Origin: CAYMRL01 sp964398985
GTDB taxonomy: Bacteria > Deinococcota > Deinococci > Deinococcales > Trueperaceae
NCBI GenBank assembly: GCA_964398985.1
Contig: CAYNOS010000006.1
Span: 1-64,000, forward strand
Length of the DNA: 64,000 nucleotides
Direction of reading: 5' to 3'
The translations under genes were made by a program, and so were the position numbers. Below, in pieces: positions 34,190-43,404 of the stretch. Below the pieces are notes generated by a model. That model saw only the letters and a list, made by a program, of their open reading frames with translations, was not told the DNA's origin and did not search any database. Positions within the stretch are counted from its first letter, which is position 1. Each line of letters begins with the position of its first letter.

Positions 34190-36628
34190 TCAGGCGCGGG
34201 CGTCCCTGCCGCCCCCGAACAGCCGTCGGTAGGCGAGCTCGAAGATGAACAGCCCCAGCCCGAGGCTCACCGGCAGTGGCCACAGCGGCGTCCGGCGCGT
34301 GACCAGCTCGGGCTCGTACACCCCCGTGCCTACCACGAGGCCCCCGGTCCGTTCGGCCACCAGAGCCAGCAGATCGTGACCGCCGCCGGCGGCGAACTCG
34401 GGGTCGGGTCCGGCGACCCTGCTGCGAGCGACCACATCTCCGGCGGCCGAGACGACCACCTCGCTGCCCCCGCGCTCGTCGTAGGGGAGGCGGCCGGAGT
34501 AGCGACCCGGGGCGACCTGCTCGAGGACGGCCGAGATCCCGGCGAAACGGGCCTCCAGCACCTCGTTGTCCACGTAGTCGCCGCCGCGCACGGCGTCGAC
34601 CACGATGACGAGCTCGGGACCATCGCGCGTCACCTGGGCCGAGTAGCTCGCTGGGGTCGCCTGCAGCCATCTCGCCAGGGTGCCGAGCGCGCCGCTGAGA
34701 CCATCCCAGCTGCCGAAGCCGCCGGCCCAGCCGTTGAGATCGGTGGTGAGCGCGGCGGTGCGCCCCAGGCCGGCGCGCCTGACCGCCAGCAGCGGTTCGC
34801 CGCCGCGCCCCATCAGCAGCGCTTGCGCGTCGGACTTGAGCGAGGTCGCAACGTAGGCGTCGACCGGGGGTAGACCATCGGGGAAGGTGATCAATTGGTT
34901 GGGCCGCGCCACCGGCACCGTCGGGTCGTCGATCAGCAGCGCCCGTGTAGCGGTGAGCGCCTCGTTGGTGAAGATGCGAGGCAGCGTGGCGGCGTCGAGG
35001 GCCTCGTAGTAGCGGCCACCGCCTGCCCTGGCGATGGCGCTCAGCCGCTCGAAGTCGGCGGTGTCGCCGATGGCGATCGTCGAGGTGGTGATGTCGGCTG
35101 CCAGCGCGGCAGAGGCCATGGCCGTGAAGTCGGCCGGGCTGCGACTCGTCTCGAACGGGCCCTGGCCGTCGTACAGCCTCCCGTCCGAGAGCACGATGAT
35201 GTGCTTGACCGCCGCCTCGGTGTTCTCCAGTGCCTCGATCGCCATCCGGTAGGCCGGCTCGAGGACGGTCCCGCCGCCGGTGCCTAGGTCCAGGATCGCC
35301 TGCAGCATCTCGCGCTTGCCGCGCTCGGTGGCGGGGCGCAGCTCGAACGCCCACTCGGTGCTCGATACGTCGGAGAACACGACCATCCCAAGCAGGTCCT
35401 CGAAGTAGGCGAGCTCCACGACCTGGATCGCGCCCTCCTTGGCGAGCTCGATCTTCGAAGGGTTGCCCGAGGCCATCGATTGTGAGCGGTCGACCACCAT
35501 CACCAGCGCGACCAGCGGCAGCGTCACTTCGGTGCGCAGATCGGTCGTCACCGGCAGGACCTCCTCGACCGTGGTGCGGTACCAGGCTCCGAACCCGAAG
35601 CTGTCGGGTCCGCCGGTCATCATCAAACCGCCGCCGTTCTCCACGAAGTCCCTGAGCAGTTCCAACTGCCCAGGCGTGAACAGGGCCGCCGAGCCGCGGA
35701 TCACGACCGCGCTGTACGGCAGCGGCGCCACCACGTTGGCGACCGTTCCGGACACCGCCGCCACCCCCTGCACACCGAGCGCCGCCACCATGGCGGGATC
35801 GTCGACGACCAGCACCGGCGGCCTGACCTGGACGCCGATCTCGGTCGCCAGTCGGTCGGCGCCGGCCTTGATGGCGTTCGATTCGAGGCTGACGTTGACC
35901 GACACGCTGGCGCTCTCGCCGACGCGGAAGGTGAACGGGGCGGCATTGGTGCCCGGCACCACCGCCAGCTCCAGCGGGGCGAGCTCGACGCCGGCGACCG
36001 TCGGGTACAGGGTGACGTTGGCAGCGACCCCAGACTCGACGACCGCCACCGCCTCGACCAGTTGTCCGGGCGCGGCCTGGCTGGGCGCGAGGATCTCGGT
36101 GAGGGCGACGCCCGTGACGCTGGGGACGCCCAGGACGTCGACAGGCACCGAGGGTAGTGCCGACAGCACCGACGCGGGCGAGACGGCGCCGTCGGAGACC
36201 AGCAGCACGCGTCCGGCTCCGCCGGCGCCCGCGACCTGGAGGGCTCTGGCGAGATCGGTGGTGCCGGTGCTCAGGTGACCGGGCGCGGTGGCCGGCAGGC
36301 TGGTGACGCGCGCGGTCTCCCCGGCGAACAGCAGCAGCTCGCTGTCCCTCGCCAACTCCCCGAGCTCCACTCTGCGAGCGGCATCCAACGCCGCCGTCCC
36401 GGCGCTGGCGGACACGTCCACCAGGACGGCCACGTGCCCGCCAGGCGCCTCGCTCACGGGCTGCGCGAGGGCGATCACCAGCAGCGCCAGCGCTCCCGCC
36501 CGCAGGTAGCGCGCCGCGCCGCGTGGGCCGGTGAGCAGCGGCAGGGCCGTCAGTCCCAGTGCGAGCAGCAGCCACGGCTGCTCGAACTGAAGACCCAGCG
36601 CGCCCGCGGTGAGAGAGGAGAAGTTCAC
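34190..36628 (-). CDS. Large membrane protein with von Willebrand factor A domain
   Basis: About 812 residues. Two N-terminal membrane helices (about 18-34 and 42-56) precede a degenerate first VWA-like region (VDVSAS, Asp71-Ser75), a glutamine-amidotransferase-like Rossmann region around 270-350, and a full VWA domain with MIDAS DRSQS at 380-384 and IIVLSDGR near 475; one helix closes the C terminus (LGLFIFELAYRRLFG). It resembles the BatA-type and Chloroflexus/Deinococcus VWA membrane proteins. I prefer GTG at 36628, seven bases after TAGCAT, over the ATG at 36637, which that box would cut off. Function unknown. Confidence 0.82.
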   Translation of the reverse strand: MNFSSLTAGALGLQFEQPWLLLALGLTALPLLTGPRGAARYLRAGALALLVIALAQPVSEAPGGHVAVLVDVSASAGTAALDAARRVELGELARDSELLLFAGETARVTSLPATAPGHLSTGTTDLARALQVAGAGGAGRVLLVSDGAVSPASVLSALPSVPVDVLGVPSVTGVALTEILAPSQAAPGQLVEAVAVVESGVAANVTLYPTVAGVELAPLELAVVPGTNAAPFTFRVGESASVSVNVSLESNAIKAGADRLATEIGVQVRPPVLVVDDPAMVAALGVQGVAAVSGTVANVVAPLPYSAVVIRGSAALFTPGQLELLRDFVENGGGLMMTGGPDSFGFGAWYRTTVEEVLPVTTDLRTEVTLPLVALVMVVDRSQSMASGNPSKIELAKEGAIQVVELAYFEDLLGMVVFSDVSSTEWAFELRPATERGKREMLQAILDLGTGGGTVLEPAYRMAIEALENTEAAVKHIIVLSDGRLYDGQGPFETSRSPADFTAMASAALAADITTSTIAIGDTADFERLSAIARAGGGRYYEALDAATLPRIFTNEALTATRALLIDDPTVPVARPNQLITFPDGLPPVDAYVATSLKSDAQALLMGRGGEPLLAVRRAGLGRTAALTTDLNGWAGGFGSWDGLSGALGTLARWLQATPASYSAQVTRDGPELVIVVDAVRGGDYVDNEVLEARFAGISAVLEQVAPGRYSGRLPYDERGGSEVVVSAAGDVVARSRVAGPDPEFAAGGGHDLLALVAERTGGLVVGTGVYEPELVTRRTPLWPLPVSLGLGLFIFELAYRRLFGGGRDARA

Positions 36629-36635
36629 GTTCTGC

Positions 36636-36673
36636 ATGCTAGCAAGGGTCGTGCCACGGCACCCTGGTAGTAT
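36636..36673. promoter_or_regulatory. Back-to-back leaderless promoters of VWA gene (-) and kinase (+)
   Basis: TAGCAT on the minus strand (36636-36641) is seven bases from the VWA GTG; TAGTAT on the plus strand (36668-36673) is six bases from the kinase ATG. Only 26 bases separate the two -10 boxes, so the polymerase footprints overlap and the promoters probably exclude each other. Confidence 0.45.
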
Positions 36674-36679
36674 GAAGCG

Positions 36680-37858
36680 ATGGCCTCGGCTGCACCCCAC
36701 GTCCTCATCGCCACCGCCACCGAGGCACGGGGTCACGGGATCCGCGCGGTCACCGACGAGTTGCGGCTGCGCAGCGAAGTCTTCTCCGACGTCGAGAAGC
36801 TCCTCTATCACACGCAAGGGAACGTGCCGGACGCGATCGTGCTCGAGCATGCGCTAGCACGTAGAACGCCCGCGAACCTCGACCTGGTGGCGCTGCTGCG
36901 TCAGCGCAAGCAGCTCGCCGAGGTGCCCCTCATCTACCTGGGACCGCCGGAGAGCGACCTCCAGGCCCGCGTGATCGCCGGTGGCGCGGACGCCTACATC
37001 AACCTGCCGACCCAAGCCCAGGTGGTGAGAGCCCATCTGCAGCGGATGCTCAACCGCAGCCGCAACGAGCGCGCCCTCCGCGAGGCGCTCGAGCAGATGC
37101 GCCGGTTCGAACAGGCGCTCAAGGAGAGCGAGCGGATGAAGGACGACCTCATCCACATGCTCGTGCATGACCTCAAGAGCCCGATTTCGAGCGTCATGGG
37201 CCTGTTGGATCACAGCCTCGGCATGCTCAGGGGGGACGGCGGCGGCACCGACGTCGAGGACCTGCTCAGCCTGGCGCGCAGCGAGGCGCAGCACCTGCTG
37301 AACCTAGCGGCGAACATCCTCGACGTCAGGCGCATGAAGGAAGGGCAGATGCCCTACCAGCCGGGCGTCATCTCCAGCCTCACGGAGCTGGCCAAGGAGG
37401 CGCTCGGAGACGTCAGCGCCCGTCCCCAGGACCGCAACTTCGGCTTCCTGGTGAGGCCGGAGGCCGAGGTCGTCTACGGCGATCCCAAGCTGCTGCGCCG
37501 CGTGCTCGCCAACTTGATGGCCAACGCGATCAAGCACACCCGTCGCGGCGGTTACATCGACTTCCGGGCCTGGCGACAGGAAGAGGGCTTCGTCCTCAGC
37601 GTTCGCGACGACGGCGAAGGCATCCCCGAAGCCGACCAGAAGCGTATCTTCAACGCGTTCGAGCAGTCGCGGCACACGGTTCACGACCGCTTCGACACCG
37701 GCATGGGTCTGACCTTCTGCAAGTTGGCCGTCGAGAAGCACGGTGGTCGCATCTGGGTGGAGTCGAAGGTCGGCCGTGGCAGCACCTTCTACTTCACGAT
37801 CCCGGACCGCGTCGCCAGCGAGCCGAATCCCGATGAGATCGGCATCAGCGCAGCCTGA
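36680..37858 (+). CDS. Soluble histidine kinase with degenerate receiver domain
   Basis: 392 residues. Residues about 5-125 have a receiver fold without its chemistry: the phospho-acceptor Asp is Glu56 (VLEHAL), the acidic pocket is TATEAR, and the conserved Lys-Pro pair reads LP (YINLP). A coiled-coil linker leads to the H-box HMLVHDLKSPISSV (His163), then N box NLMANAIKHT, G1 DDGEGIP and G2 GMGLTFCK. No membrane segment. It is likely a cytosolic kinase regulated by protein contact. No partner regulator is adjacent. Overlaps rnhB by 26 bases. Confidence 0.92.
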   Translation: MASAAPHVLIATATEARGHGIRAVTDELRLRSEVFSDVEKLLYHTQGNVPDAIVLEHALARRTPANLDLVALLRQRKQLAEVPLIYLGPPESDLQARVIAGGADAYINLPTQAQVVRAHLQRMLNRSRNERALREALEQMRRFEQALKESERMKDDLIHMLVHDLKSPISSVMGLLDHSLGMLRGDGGGTDVEDLLSLARSEAQHLLNLAANILDVRRMKEGQMPYQPGVISSLTELAKEALGDVSARPQDRNFGFLVRPEAEVVYGDPKLLRRVLANLMANAIKHTRRGGYIDFRAWRQEEGFVLSVRDDGEGIPEADQKRIFNAFEQSRHTVHDRFDTGMGLTFCKLAVEKHGGRIWVESKVGRGSTFYFTIPDRVASEPNPDEIGISAA

Positions 37859-38456
37859 GGTCGAGCCCAGCTGGGGGCTCGAAGCGCAGCTTTGGCAGCA
37901 AGGTTGCCTCAGGGTGGCCGGGGTCGACGAGGCGGGCCGAGGCGCGCTGGCGGGCCCCGTCGTTGCGGCGGTCGTGGTGCTGGAGCCTGGGCGCGTCTAC
38001 CCGTACCGCGACTCGAAGACCCTCGCCCCCAGAACGCGCGCCGAGCTGGCCGAACGCGTCAGGGTGGAGGCCAGCGCCTGGTCCGTGGGGGCGGCGGAGC
38101 CCTGCGAGGTCGACGAGCTCAACGTGCTCGGGGCCACGCACCTGGCCGTCAGGCGCGCCCTCGCCGCGCTCAGCGGCGGTTTCGACGGGTTGGTCACCGA
38201 CTACCTCAAGCTCGCGCTGCAAGCCCCCGAAGTGGCCGTCCCCAGGGCGGACTCGCTCAGCTTCCAGGTCGCCGCGGCGAGCATCATCGCGAAGGTCGAG
38301 CGCGACCGTCTGATGGTCGCCCTCGACGCCGAACTGCCCGGCTACGGGTTCGCGAAGCACAAGGGCTACTGCGTCAGCGAGCACGTCGCAGCGCTCGCGC
38401 GGCTGGGCCCCAGCCGGCACCATCGGCGCACGTTCGCCCCGGTCAGGGGCGTCTAG
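37833..38456 (+). CDS. rnhB: Ribonuclease HII
   Basis: Removes RNA from RNA-DNA hybrids, including single misincorporated ribonucleotides. The 207-residue protein starts its fold with VAGVDEAGRGALAGPVVAAVV (catalytic Asp-Glu), then YRDSKTLAPRTRA, the VTDYLKLALQ strand and ASIIAKVERDRLM near residue 150. ATG at 37833 lies within the end of the kinase gene, so the two are probably coupled. Confidence 0.95.
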   Translation: MRSASAQPEVEPSWGLEAQLWQQGCLRVAGVDEAGRGALAGPVVAAVVVLEPGRVYPYRDSKTLAPRTRAELAERVRVEASAWSVGAAEPCEVDELNVLGATHLAVRRALAALSGGFDGLVTDYLKLALQAPEVAVPRADSLSFQVAAASIIAKVERDRLMVALDAELPGYGFAKHKGYCVSEHVAALARLGPSRHHRRTFAPVRGV

Positions 38457-38491
38457 GCCCTCGCGGACCCGGCGAGCTCCCAGGCCCCGGT

Positions 38492-38497
38492 TACAAT
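38492..38497 (+). promoter_or_regulatory. Candidate -10 box (TACAAT) for PSP1 gene
   Basis: TACAAT would start a transcript near 38504, giving a leader of about 58 nt with AGGAG before the ATG at 38562. An in-frame ATG at 38502 would precede that start point and is rejected. Confidence 0.45.
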
Positions 38498-38561
38498 CCG
38501 GATGCGCCTGCTTCCCGCCTCGCTGCGGGAGTCCCGGCCGCTTTCGATAGGAGTCCCGACC

Positions 38562-39336
<775 letters not shown>

Positions 39337-39356
<20 letters not shown>

Positions 39357-40305
39357 AGACGCTTCTCAACTCCAGAGCCAGGACGGTGCAGGCGAGGGTC
39401 GCTGGAGCGTAGCTCGCGAGGGCCTCTTGGCAGGCCGCGAGCGCATCGAGGCCGGCCGCGTAGCGCTCGCCGCCGAGCTCCCGCAGCGGCTCGAGCAGCC
39501 AACCTAGCGGCCCTGGGCTCACGCCCGCGGCCTGCGCGTCGGTGACCGCCTTGGCGAACGCCTCGGCGGCCTCGAGGAGCCCCCAGAGCTCGCCGTCGAG
39601 CGCGGCCAGCAGCGCGCCGGCCGCCGCGCGCGCCGCCTCGGTGCCGGCCGCGTCCGACCTGGCGCGGAGCAGGACGCCGGGCTGCCCCAGCGTCAGGGCG
39701 GGGATCGGAGCGAGGTCCTCGAACCCGGGGAGCCACGTCGGCCCCAGCCTCACGGTGGCCGCGCGCGAAGCCACGGTCGACAGCAGCGCGTCGGGACCAG
39801 GAGCGATCAAGATGATCACGGCCCACGAAGGTGGCTCCTCGAGCATCTTCAGGAAGGCGTTCGCGGCGCTCTCGGTGAGCGTGTCGGCGTCCTCGATCAC
39901 CGCGACCCGGTAGGCGTGCCTTGGGCGGCTGCGGAGCCACTCGCTGAGCGGCTCGCTGTCACCGCTTGGGCGCGGCACCAACTGGTCGATGGTGATCTCG
40001 CGGCGCTGCTTGGCGCGACCGCTCTTGGTCTCGGCGCCGGGGGCGACCTCGCGTATGTCCACGTGCACGTCCGCGGCGAAGTCGCGGCAGCTGGCGCAGA
40101 CACCACACGGCCGCTGATCCTCGCTGGCGGCGGAGCAGTTGACGAACGACGCGAACCAGCGGGCGAGCCGCCGCCGGCCGACGCCTGGGGGGCCGGCGAG
40201 CAAGATAGTGCGCGGCCCCGAGCCTTTGGCCCACAGCGCTCGCAGCTGTTCGGCGGCGGGGGCCTGCCCGGCCGGCGGCTGTGCGGGCGTCGGAGGCGCC
40301 GTCAC
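39337..40305 (-). CDS. holB: DNA polymerase III delta-prime subunit
   Basis: Clamp-loader subunit, 322 residues. Four zinc-binding cysteines are at 57, 67, 70 and 73; the P-loop reads GPPGVGRRR (38-46), with Arg in place of the nucleotide-binding Lys, as expected because delta-prime does not hydrolyse ATP; VIEDADTLTESAANAFLKMLEEPP is Walker-B-like, split here for length as VIEDADTLTE then ANAFLKMLEEPP. GTG start overlaps the phosphodiesterase stop as GTGA. A stretch of alanine-rich helices forms the C terminus. Confidence 0.9.
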
Positions 40306-41060
40306 CTGCCCAGTGCCAAGCGCGCCCCGAGCACCTCCGGGTAGCCGGCGGCCTTGACGACGCGTTGCACCTCGGCGACGTCGAACTCGACGCGGTGGAA
40401 ATCGAGCGTCCGGGTAGGGAGATCGAAGAGCGCGTAGGCCGCGAGCGGAATCTGGTCGCGCGGTTGGCCGACCGCTCCCGGGTTGGCGATCACGCGTGCC
40501 TTCGGCGGCACGCGATAGCGCCCCATCTCGTGCCGGAAAGTGACGGTGCGCCACAGCTGTTGGGTGCCGGTGTCGACGGCGGCGAACACCTTCGGGAAGT
40601 GGGTGTGGCCGACCAGCATCAGGTCCGTTTCCATCAGCTCGAGGTTGGCCTGCGCCGCGGTCAGAGAGGCCAGGTAGTCCCACTGCCTGACCAGGGCGCC
40701 GTGCGTCGCTTCCCAACCGTCGTCGACGTGACGGACCTTGAGACTGCGCAGGAAGTCGATGCTGTCTTGACCCAGCGTGCGTAGCTGGCGCTCCAGCACC
40801 TCGATGACGACGCTGGCGTCGCGACCGGCCTGCGGCACACCGTCGGCGAGCTCTAGGAGGCTGGCATCGTGGTTGCCAACGATCGCCACCGACGGCGCCA
40901 GTTCGATGAGCCGGCGGATCACCTCGTTGGCCTGCGGGTAGTAGCCGACGGCGTCACCGAGGAAGATCACGTCGTCGTAACCGCGTTGCTTGGCGTGTAG
41001 TAGGACCGCTTCCAGAGCTGGGAGGTTGGCGTGGATGTCGCTTAGCACTAGGTAGCGCAT
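40302..41060 (-). CDS. YfcE/MJ0936-type metallophosphodiesterase
   Basis: 252 residues. Begins MRYLVLSDIHANLPALEAVL (DxH metal site), then FLGDAVGYYP, VGNHD near residue 78, THGALV and VGHTHFPK near residue 160, completing the calcineurin-type dinuclear centre. The family includes phosphodiesterases with broad activity; the true substrate is unknown. ATG at 41060 is seven bases from a TATCCT box. Coupled to holB downstream. Confidence 0.9.
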   Translation of the reverse strand: MRYLVLSDIHANLPALEAVLLHAKQRGYDDVIFLGDAVGYYPQANEVIRRLIELAPSVAIVGNHDASLLELADGVPQAGRDASVVIEVLERQLRTLGQDSIDFLRSLKVRHVDDGWEATHGALVRQWDYLASLTAAQANLELMETDLMLVGHTHFPKVFAAVDTGTQQLWRTVTFRHEMGRYRVPPKARVIANPGAVGQPRDQIPLAAYALFDLPTRTLDFHRVEFDVAEVQRVVKAAGYPEVLGARLALGR

Positions 41061-41067
41061 CGCGAGC

Positions 41068-41122
41068 AGGATAACAAGGGCGTCTGGCCCGCACCGAGAG
41101 GTACCTCGCCTGCGGCTATAAT
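41068..41122. promoter_or_regulatory. Divergent leaderless promoters (TATCCT minus, TATAAT plus)
   Basis: TATCCT on the minus strand (41068-41073) lies seven bases from the phosphodiesterase ATG; a perfect TATAAT on the plus strand (41117-41122) lies seven bases from the PEGA ATG at 41130. Neither gene has a Shine-Dalgarno. Confidence 0.55.
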
Positions 41123-41129
41123 CGACCGG

Positions 41130-42287
41130 ATGCCTTGGTCCCAACCGACGCCTCTGCAGGTGCGAAGCAGCCCGTCGGTCCTGCGTCCGTGGCTGAGGTT
41201 GGGCATGCTCGCCATGCTGCTGCTCGTCAGCAGCGCCGCCGCCCAGATCTCGGCACCGGCCTTCGGAACGCGCGGCGAGGTCGAAAGGGCTCTCGTCGAC
41301 TCGTTCATGCTGGCTTTCCGCTCGGCGGTGAGCGCCGCGACCGGCATCGAGGTCCGCAACGGCGACTTGATCACGCCTGGCATCGCAGGCAGCCTCGAGC
41401 CCGAGTTCGCGAAGCTGATCGCCGAGTTGGACGCTGCTCGCTACGCGGTGAGCGGCGAGATCGCACGGCTCGAGGGCGCGCTCGGAGACCCCTACACGGT
41501 CAACCTGATCGTGGTCGATGCCGAGCGTGACCGCTCGACCGACCTGATCAGCGCCTCGCTGTCGTCCCAATCGGTGACAGCTACCGCCGCCTTGCTGGCG
41601 TCGGAGGTCGCCGCGTTCACGACCGCGCTGATCGAGTTGCCGCGCGGGAACGCCGGCCTGTTCGTCTCGAGCGAGCCGGGCGACGCCCAGGTCTTCGTCA
41701 ACGGAGTGTCTCTCGGCCGCACGTCACGCCTGGACGTGGCGATGATCGAGCCGGGGCGCTATCGCTTGGAGGTCCGGAAGGAGGGATTCCTGCCCGAGGT
41801 CAGGATGATCGAGCTGCGGCCGAACGACACCAACATGCTTCACGTCATCCTGACGGCCATCTCCGGCGGCAGCATCCAGCTCTCCAGCACTCCCAGGGCG
41901 CGCGTGCTCCTCGACGGCGCCAGCGTCGGCACCACCCCGCTCACGGTCGCCGCTGCTCCCGGGCCACACACGGTGACGCTGCTGCGTGACGGGTTCGTCG
42001 AGGAGACGGTCGAGGTGCTGGTGCGCAACTACCGGGTCACGAGGGTCACCAGCAACCTGACGCCGGCCTTGGAACCGCTCGTCTACTGGGACGAAGAGCG
42101 CCAGTGGCTGATCTTCATCGACGGGATCCTGCAGCCGGGCGGTCACGCCGTCGGGTTGCAGCCGGGACTGCGGAACTTCGAGTTGAGACGCGGCAGCGAG
42201 GTCTACACCTACCTGAAGGCGGTGCCGGAGAACGGCGCGTTCCGGCTCGACCTCGAGACCGGCGAGCTGCTCCCCCTCGGTGGTTGA
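41130..42287 (+). CDS. Secreted PEGA-domain protein
   Basis: 385 residues. An N-terminal hydrophobic segment LGMLAMLLLVSSAAAQ (about 29-44) is a signal peptide. Residues about 172-236 and 246-298 are two PEGA modules, with VSSEPGDAQVFVNGVSLGRT and LSSTPRARVLLDGASVGTTP as their opening strands; these fold as surface beta-sandwiches. The region 50-165 is unassigned. Likely envelope-associated. Convergent with the next gene. Confidence 0.87.
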   Translation: MPWSQPTPLQVRSSPSVLRPWLRLGMLAMLLLVSSAAAQISAPAFGTRGEVERALVDSFMLAFRSAVSAATGIEVRNGDLITPGIAGSLEPEFAKLIAELDAARYAVSGEIARLEGALGDPYTVNLIVVDAERDRSTDLISASLSSQSVTATAALLASEVAAFTTALIELPRGNAGLFVSSEPGDAQVFVNGVSLGRTSRLDVAMIEPGRYRLEVRKEGFLPEVRMIELRPNDTNMLHVILTAISGGSIQLSSTPRARVLLDGASVGTTPLTVAAAPGPHTVTLLRDGFVEETVEVLVRNYRVTRVTSNLTPALEPLVYWDEERQWLIFIDGILQPGGHAVGLQPGLRNFELRRGSEVYTYLKAVPENGAFRLDLETGELLPLGG

Positions 42288-42299
42288 TGTCCGCGGGCG

Positions 42300-43334
42300 T
42301 CAGCGGAGCTCGGCAGGCAGCGAGTAGCCGACGCTGAGCCCGTAGCTGGCACCGCCCTGAGCCCCGAAAGCGGCCGCGTGCGCGCCCACCAGCAGCGTTC
42401 CGGGACCGATGCCGGCTTGATACGTGCCGTGGGCGCGGTAGGCGGCTAGGTCGCTGCGGTACGGCTCGGCCGCCGCGAACACCGAGACCACGTGACCGTT
42501 GGCCAGGCGCTCGGTCAACTCGACGGAGCCTCCGGGCAGCAGCCTGTCGCCTGCCAGCCCCGCGCTGAGCGTGAAGTGCCAGTCGGGCGCGCGGCCGCGC
42601 CCCAGCACCAGCCCCGCGCCGAGCGCAACATGGGCGCTGGAGGCCTGCGGCGCGCGGTAGCCGGACAGCAGCAACCGCAGTTCGTTGTCGGCGAACGCCC
42701 TCAGCCACCGCAGACGGAGATCGGCGCGGGTAGCGAACCCGCCGCCGACCAGGTAGACCTCGGGATCGACCTCCAAGACCAGTGAGCGGTTGAGCCGCCC
42801 GCTGCCGGCCATGCGCAGTCCGTAACCGGCCTCGCCGGCGGCGAGCGCGCGGAAACGCGGTCGTTCACCGGTGACGGCCGCGAGGGGGTCGAAGCGGTCG
42901 GCGTCGTGACTGAACGCTGCGAGTGCGACCCTGAGGGCCGCCGGACCCACGACACCGCGAGCCGTCAGCTCGGCCTGCGCTGCGCCGTCGGTCCTGAGGG
43001 CAGCATCGAGTTCGATCACGACGTTGCCGAGCGGTCCGAAAGCACGGTTCTCGCTGAGGGCGAAATCGAGTTGGGCCGCGTCGGCTACAGTGACGGCGAG
43101 GTCCACGGTGGCGCTCCCGGCGCGGCCACCGACGAGGCCGAGCGTGAGGGCGGGAGCCGCCGCGCCCGAGGGGTCGACGCTGCCCCAGAGCGAGACGGAG
43201 AACTCCTGAGCGAGAGCCGCGGGCGCCGTCGCTGCCACGAGCCACGCAGCCAGTCCGGTCACGAGCGCGCGCAGGAGCCGCGGCCGACCTCCTGTGGCGA
43301 CCGAAGACCGCGACCCCAGCGGGAACCTTGGCAT
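42300..43334 (-). CDS. Predicted outer-envelope protein (beta-rich, exported)
   Basis: 344 residues. Signal peptide with a long n-region and hydrophobic core LVTGLAAWLVAATAPAALA, cleaved before QEFS. The mature part alternates hydrophobic and polar residues in strands (for example LRLLLSGYRA, WHFTLSAGLAGD, ASYGLSVGYSL at the end) like an outer-membrane beta-barrel, with a final hydrophobic strand. Not recognised by family. ATG at 43334 is five bases after TAGGCT. Divergent from glgP. Confidence 0.7.
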   Translation of the reverse strand: MPRFPLGSRSSVATGGRPRLLRALVTGLAAWLVAATAPAALAQEFSVSLWGSVDPSGAAAPALTLGLVGGRAGSATVDLAVTVADAAQLDFALSENRAFGPLGNVVIELDAALRTDGAAQAELTARGVVGPAALRVALAAFSHDADRFDPLAAVTGERPRFRALAAGEAGYGLRMAGSGRLNRSLVLEVDPEVYLVGGGFATRADLRLRWLRAFADNELRLLLSGYRAPQASSAHVALGAGLVLGRGRAPDWHFTLSAGLAGDRLLPGGSVELTERLANGHVVSVFAAAEPYRSDLAAYRAHGTYQAGIGPGTLLVGAHAAAFGAQGGASYGLSVGYSLPAELR

Positions 43335-43364
43335 GCAGTAGCCTACTGCCTCAGGACCTGGTGT

Positions 43365-43370
43365 TACGAT
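43365..43370 (+). promoter_or_regulatory. Candidate -10 box (TACGAT) for glgP
   Basis: TACGAT would give a leader of about 28 nt with AAGGG about 15 bases before the ATG at 43405. Divergent from the TAGGCT box of the envelope gene. Confidence 0.35.
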
Positions 43371-43404
43371 GTCGCGGCTCCCGACCTGAAGGGCATTGCG
43401 CTGT

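Noticed and set aside
34107..36575. 822-codon open frame on the minus strand overlapping the VWA gene
   Set aside because: Arg/Gly-rich translation typical of an out-of-frame shadow in GC-rich DNA, with no domain; the overlapping VWA frame has clear MIDAS and helices.
38502..38504. ATG start for PSP1 gene
   Set aside because: It precedes or coincides with the predicted transcription start; AGGAG supports ATG 38562.
40302..41570. 422-codon frame for the phosphodiesterase
   Set aside because: Only the part from ATG 41060 has family sequence; the rest is a shadow of the PEGA gene.
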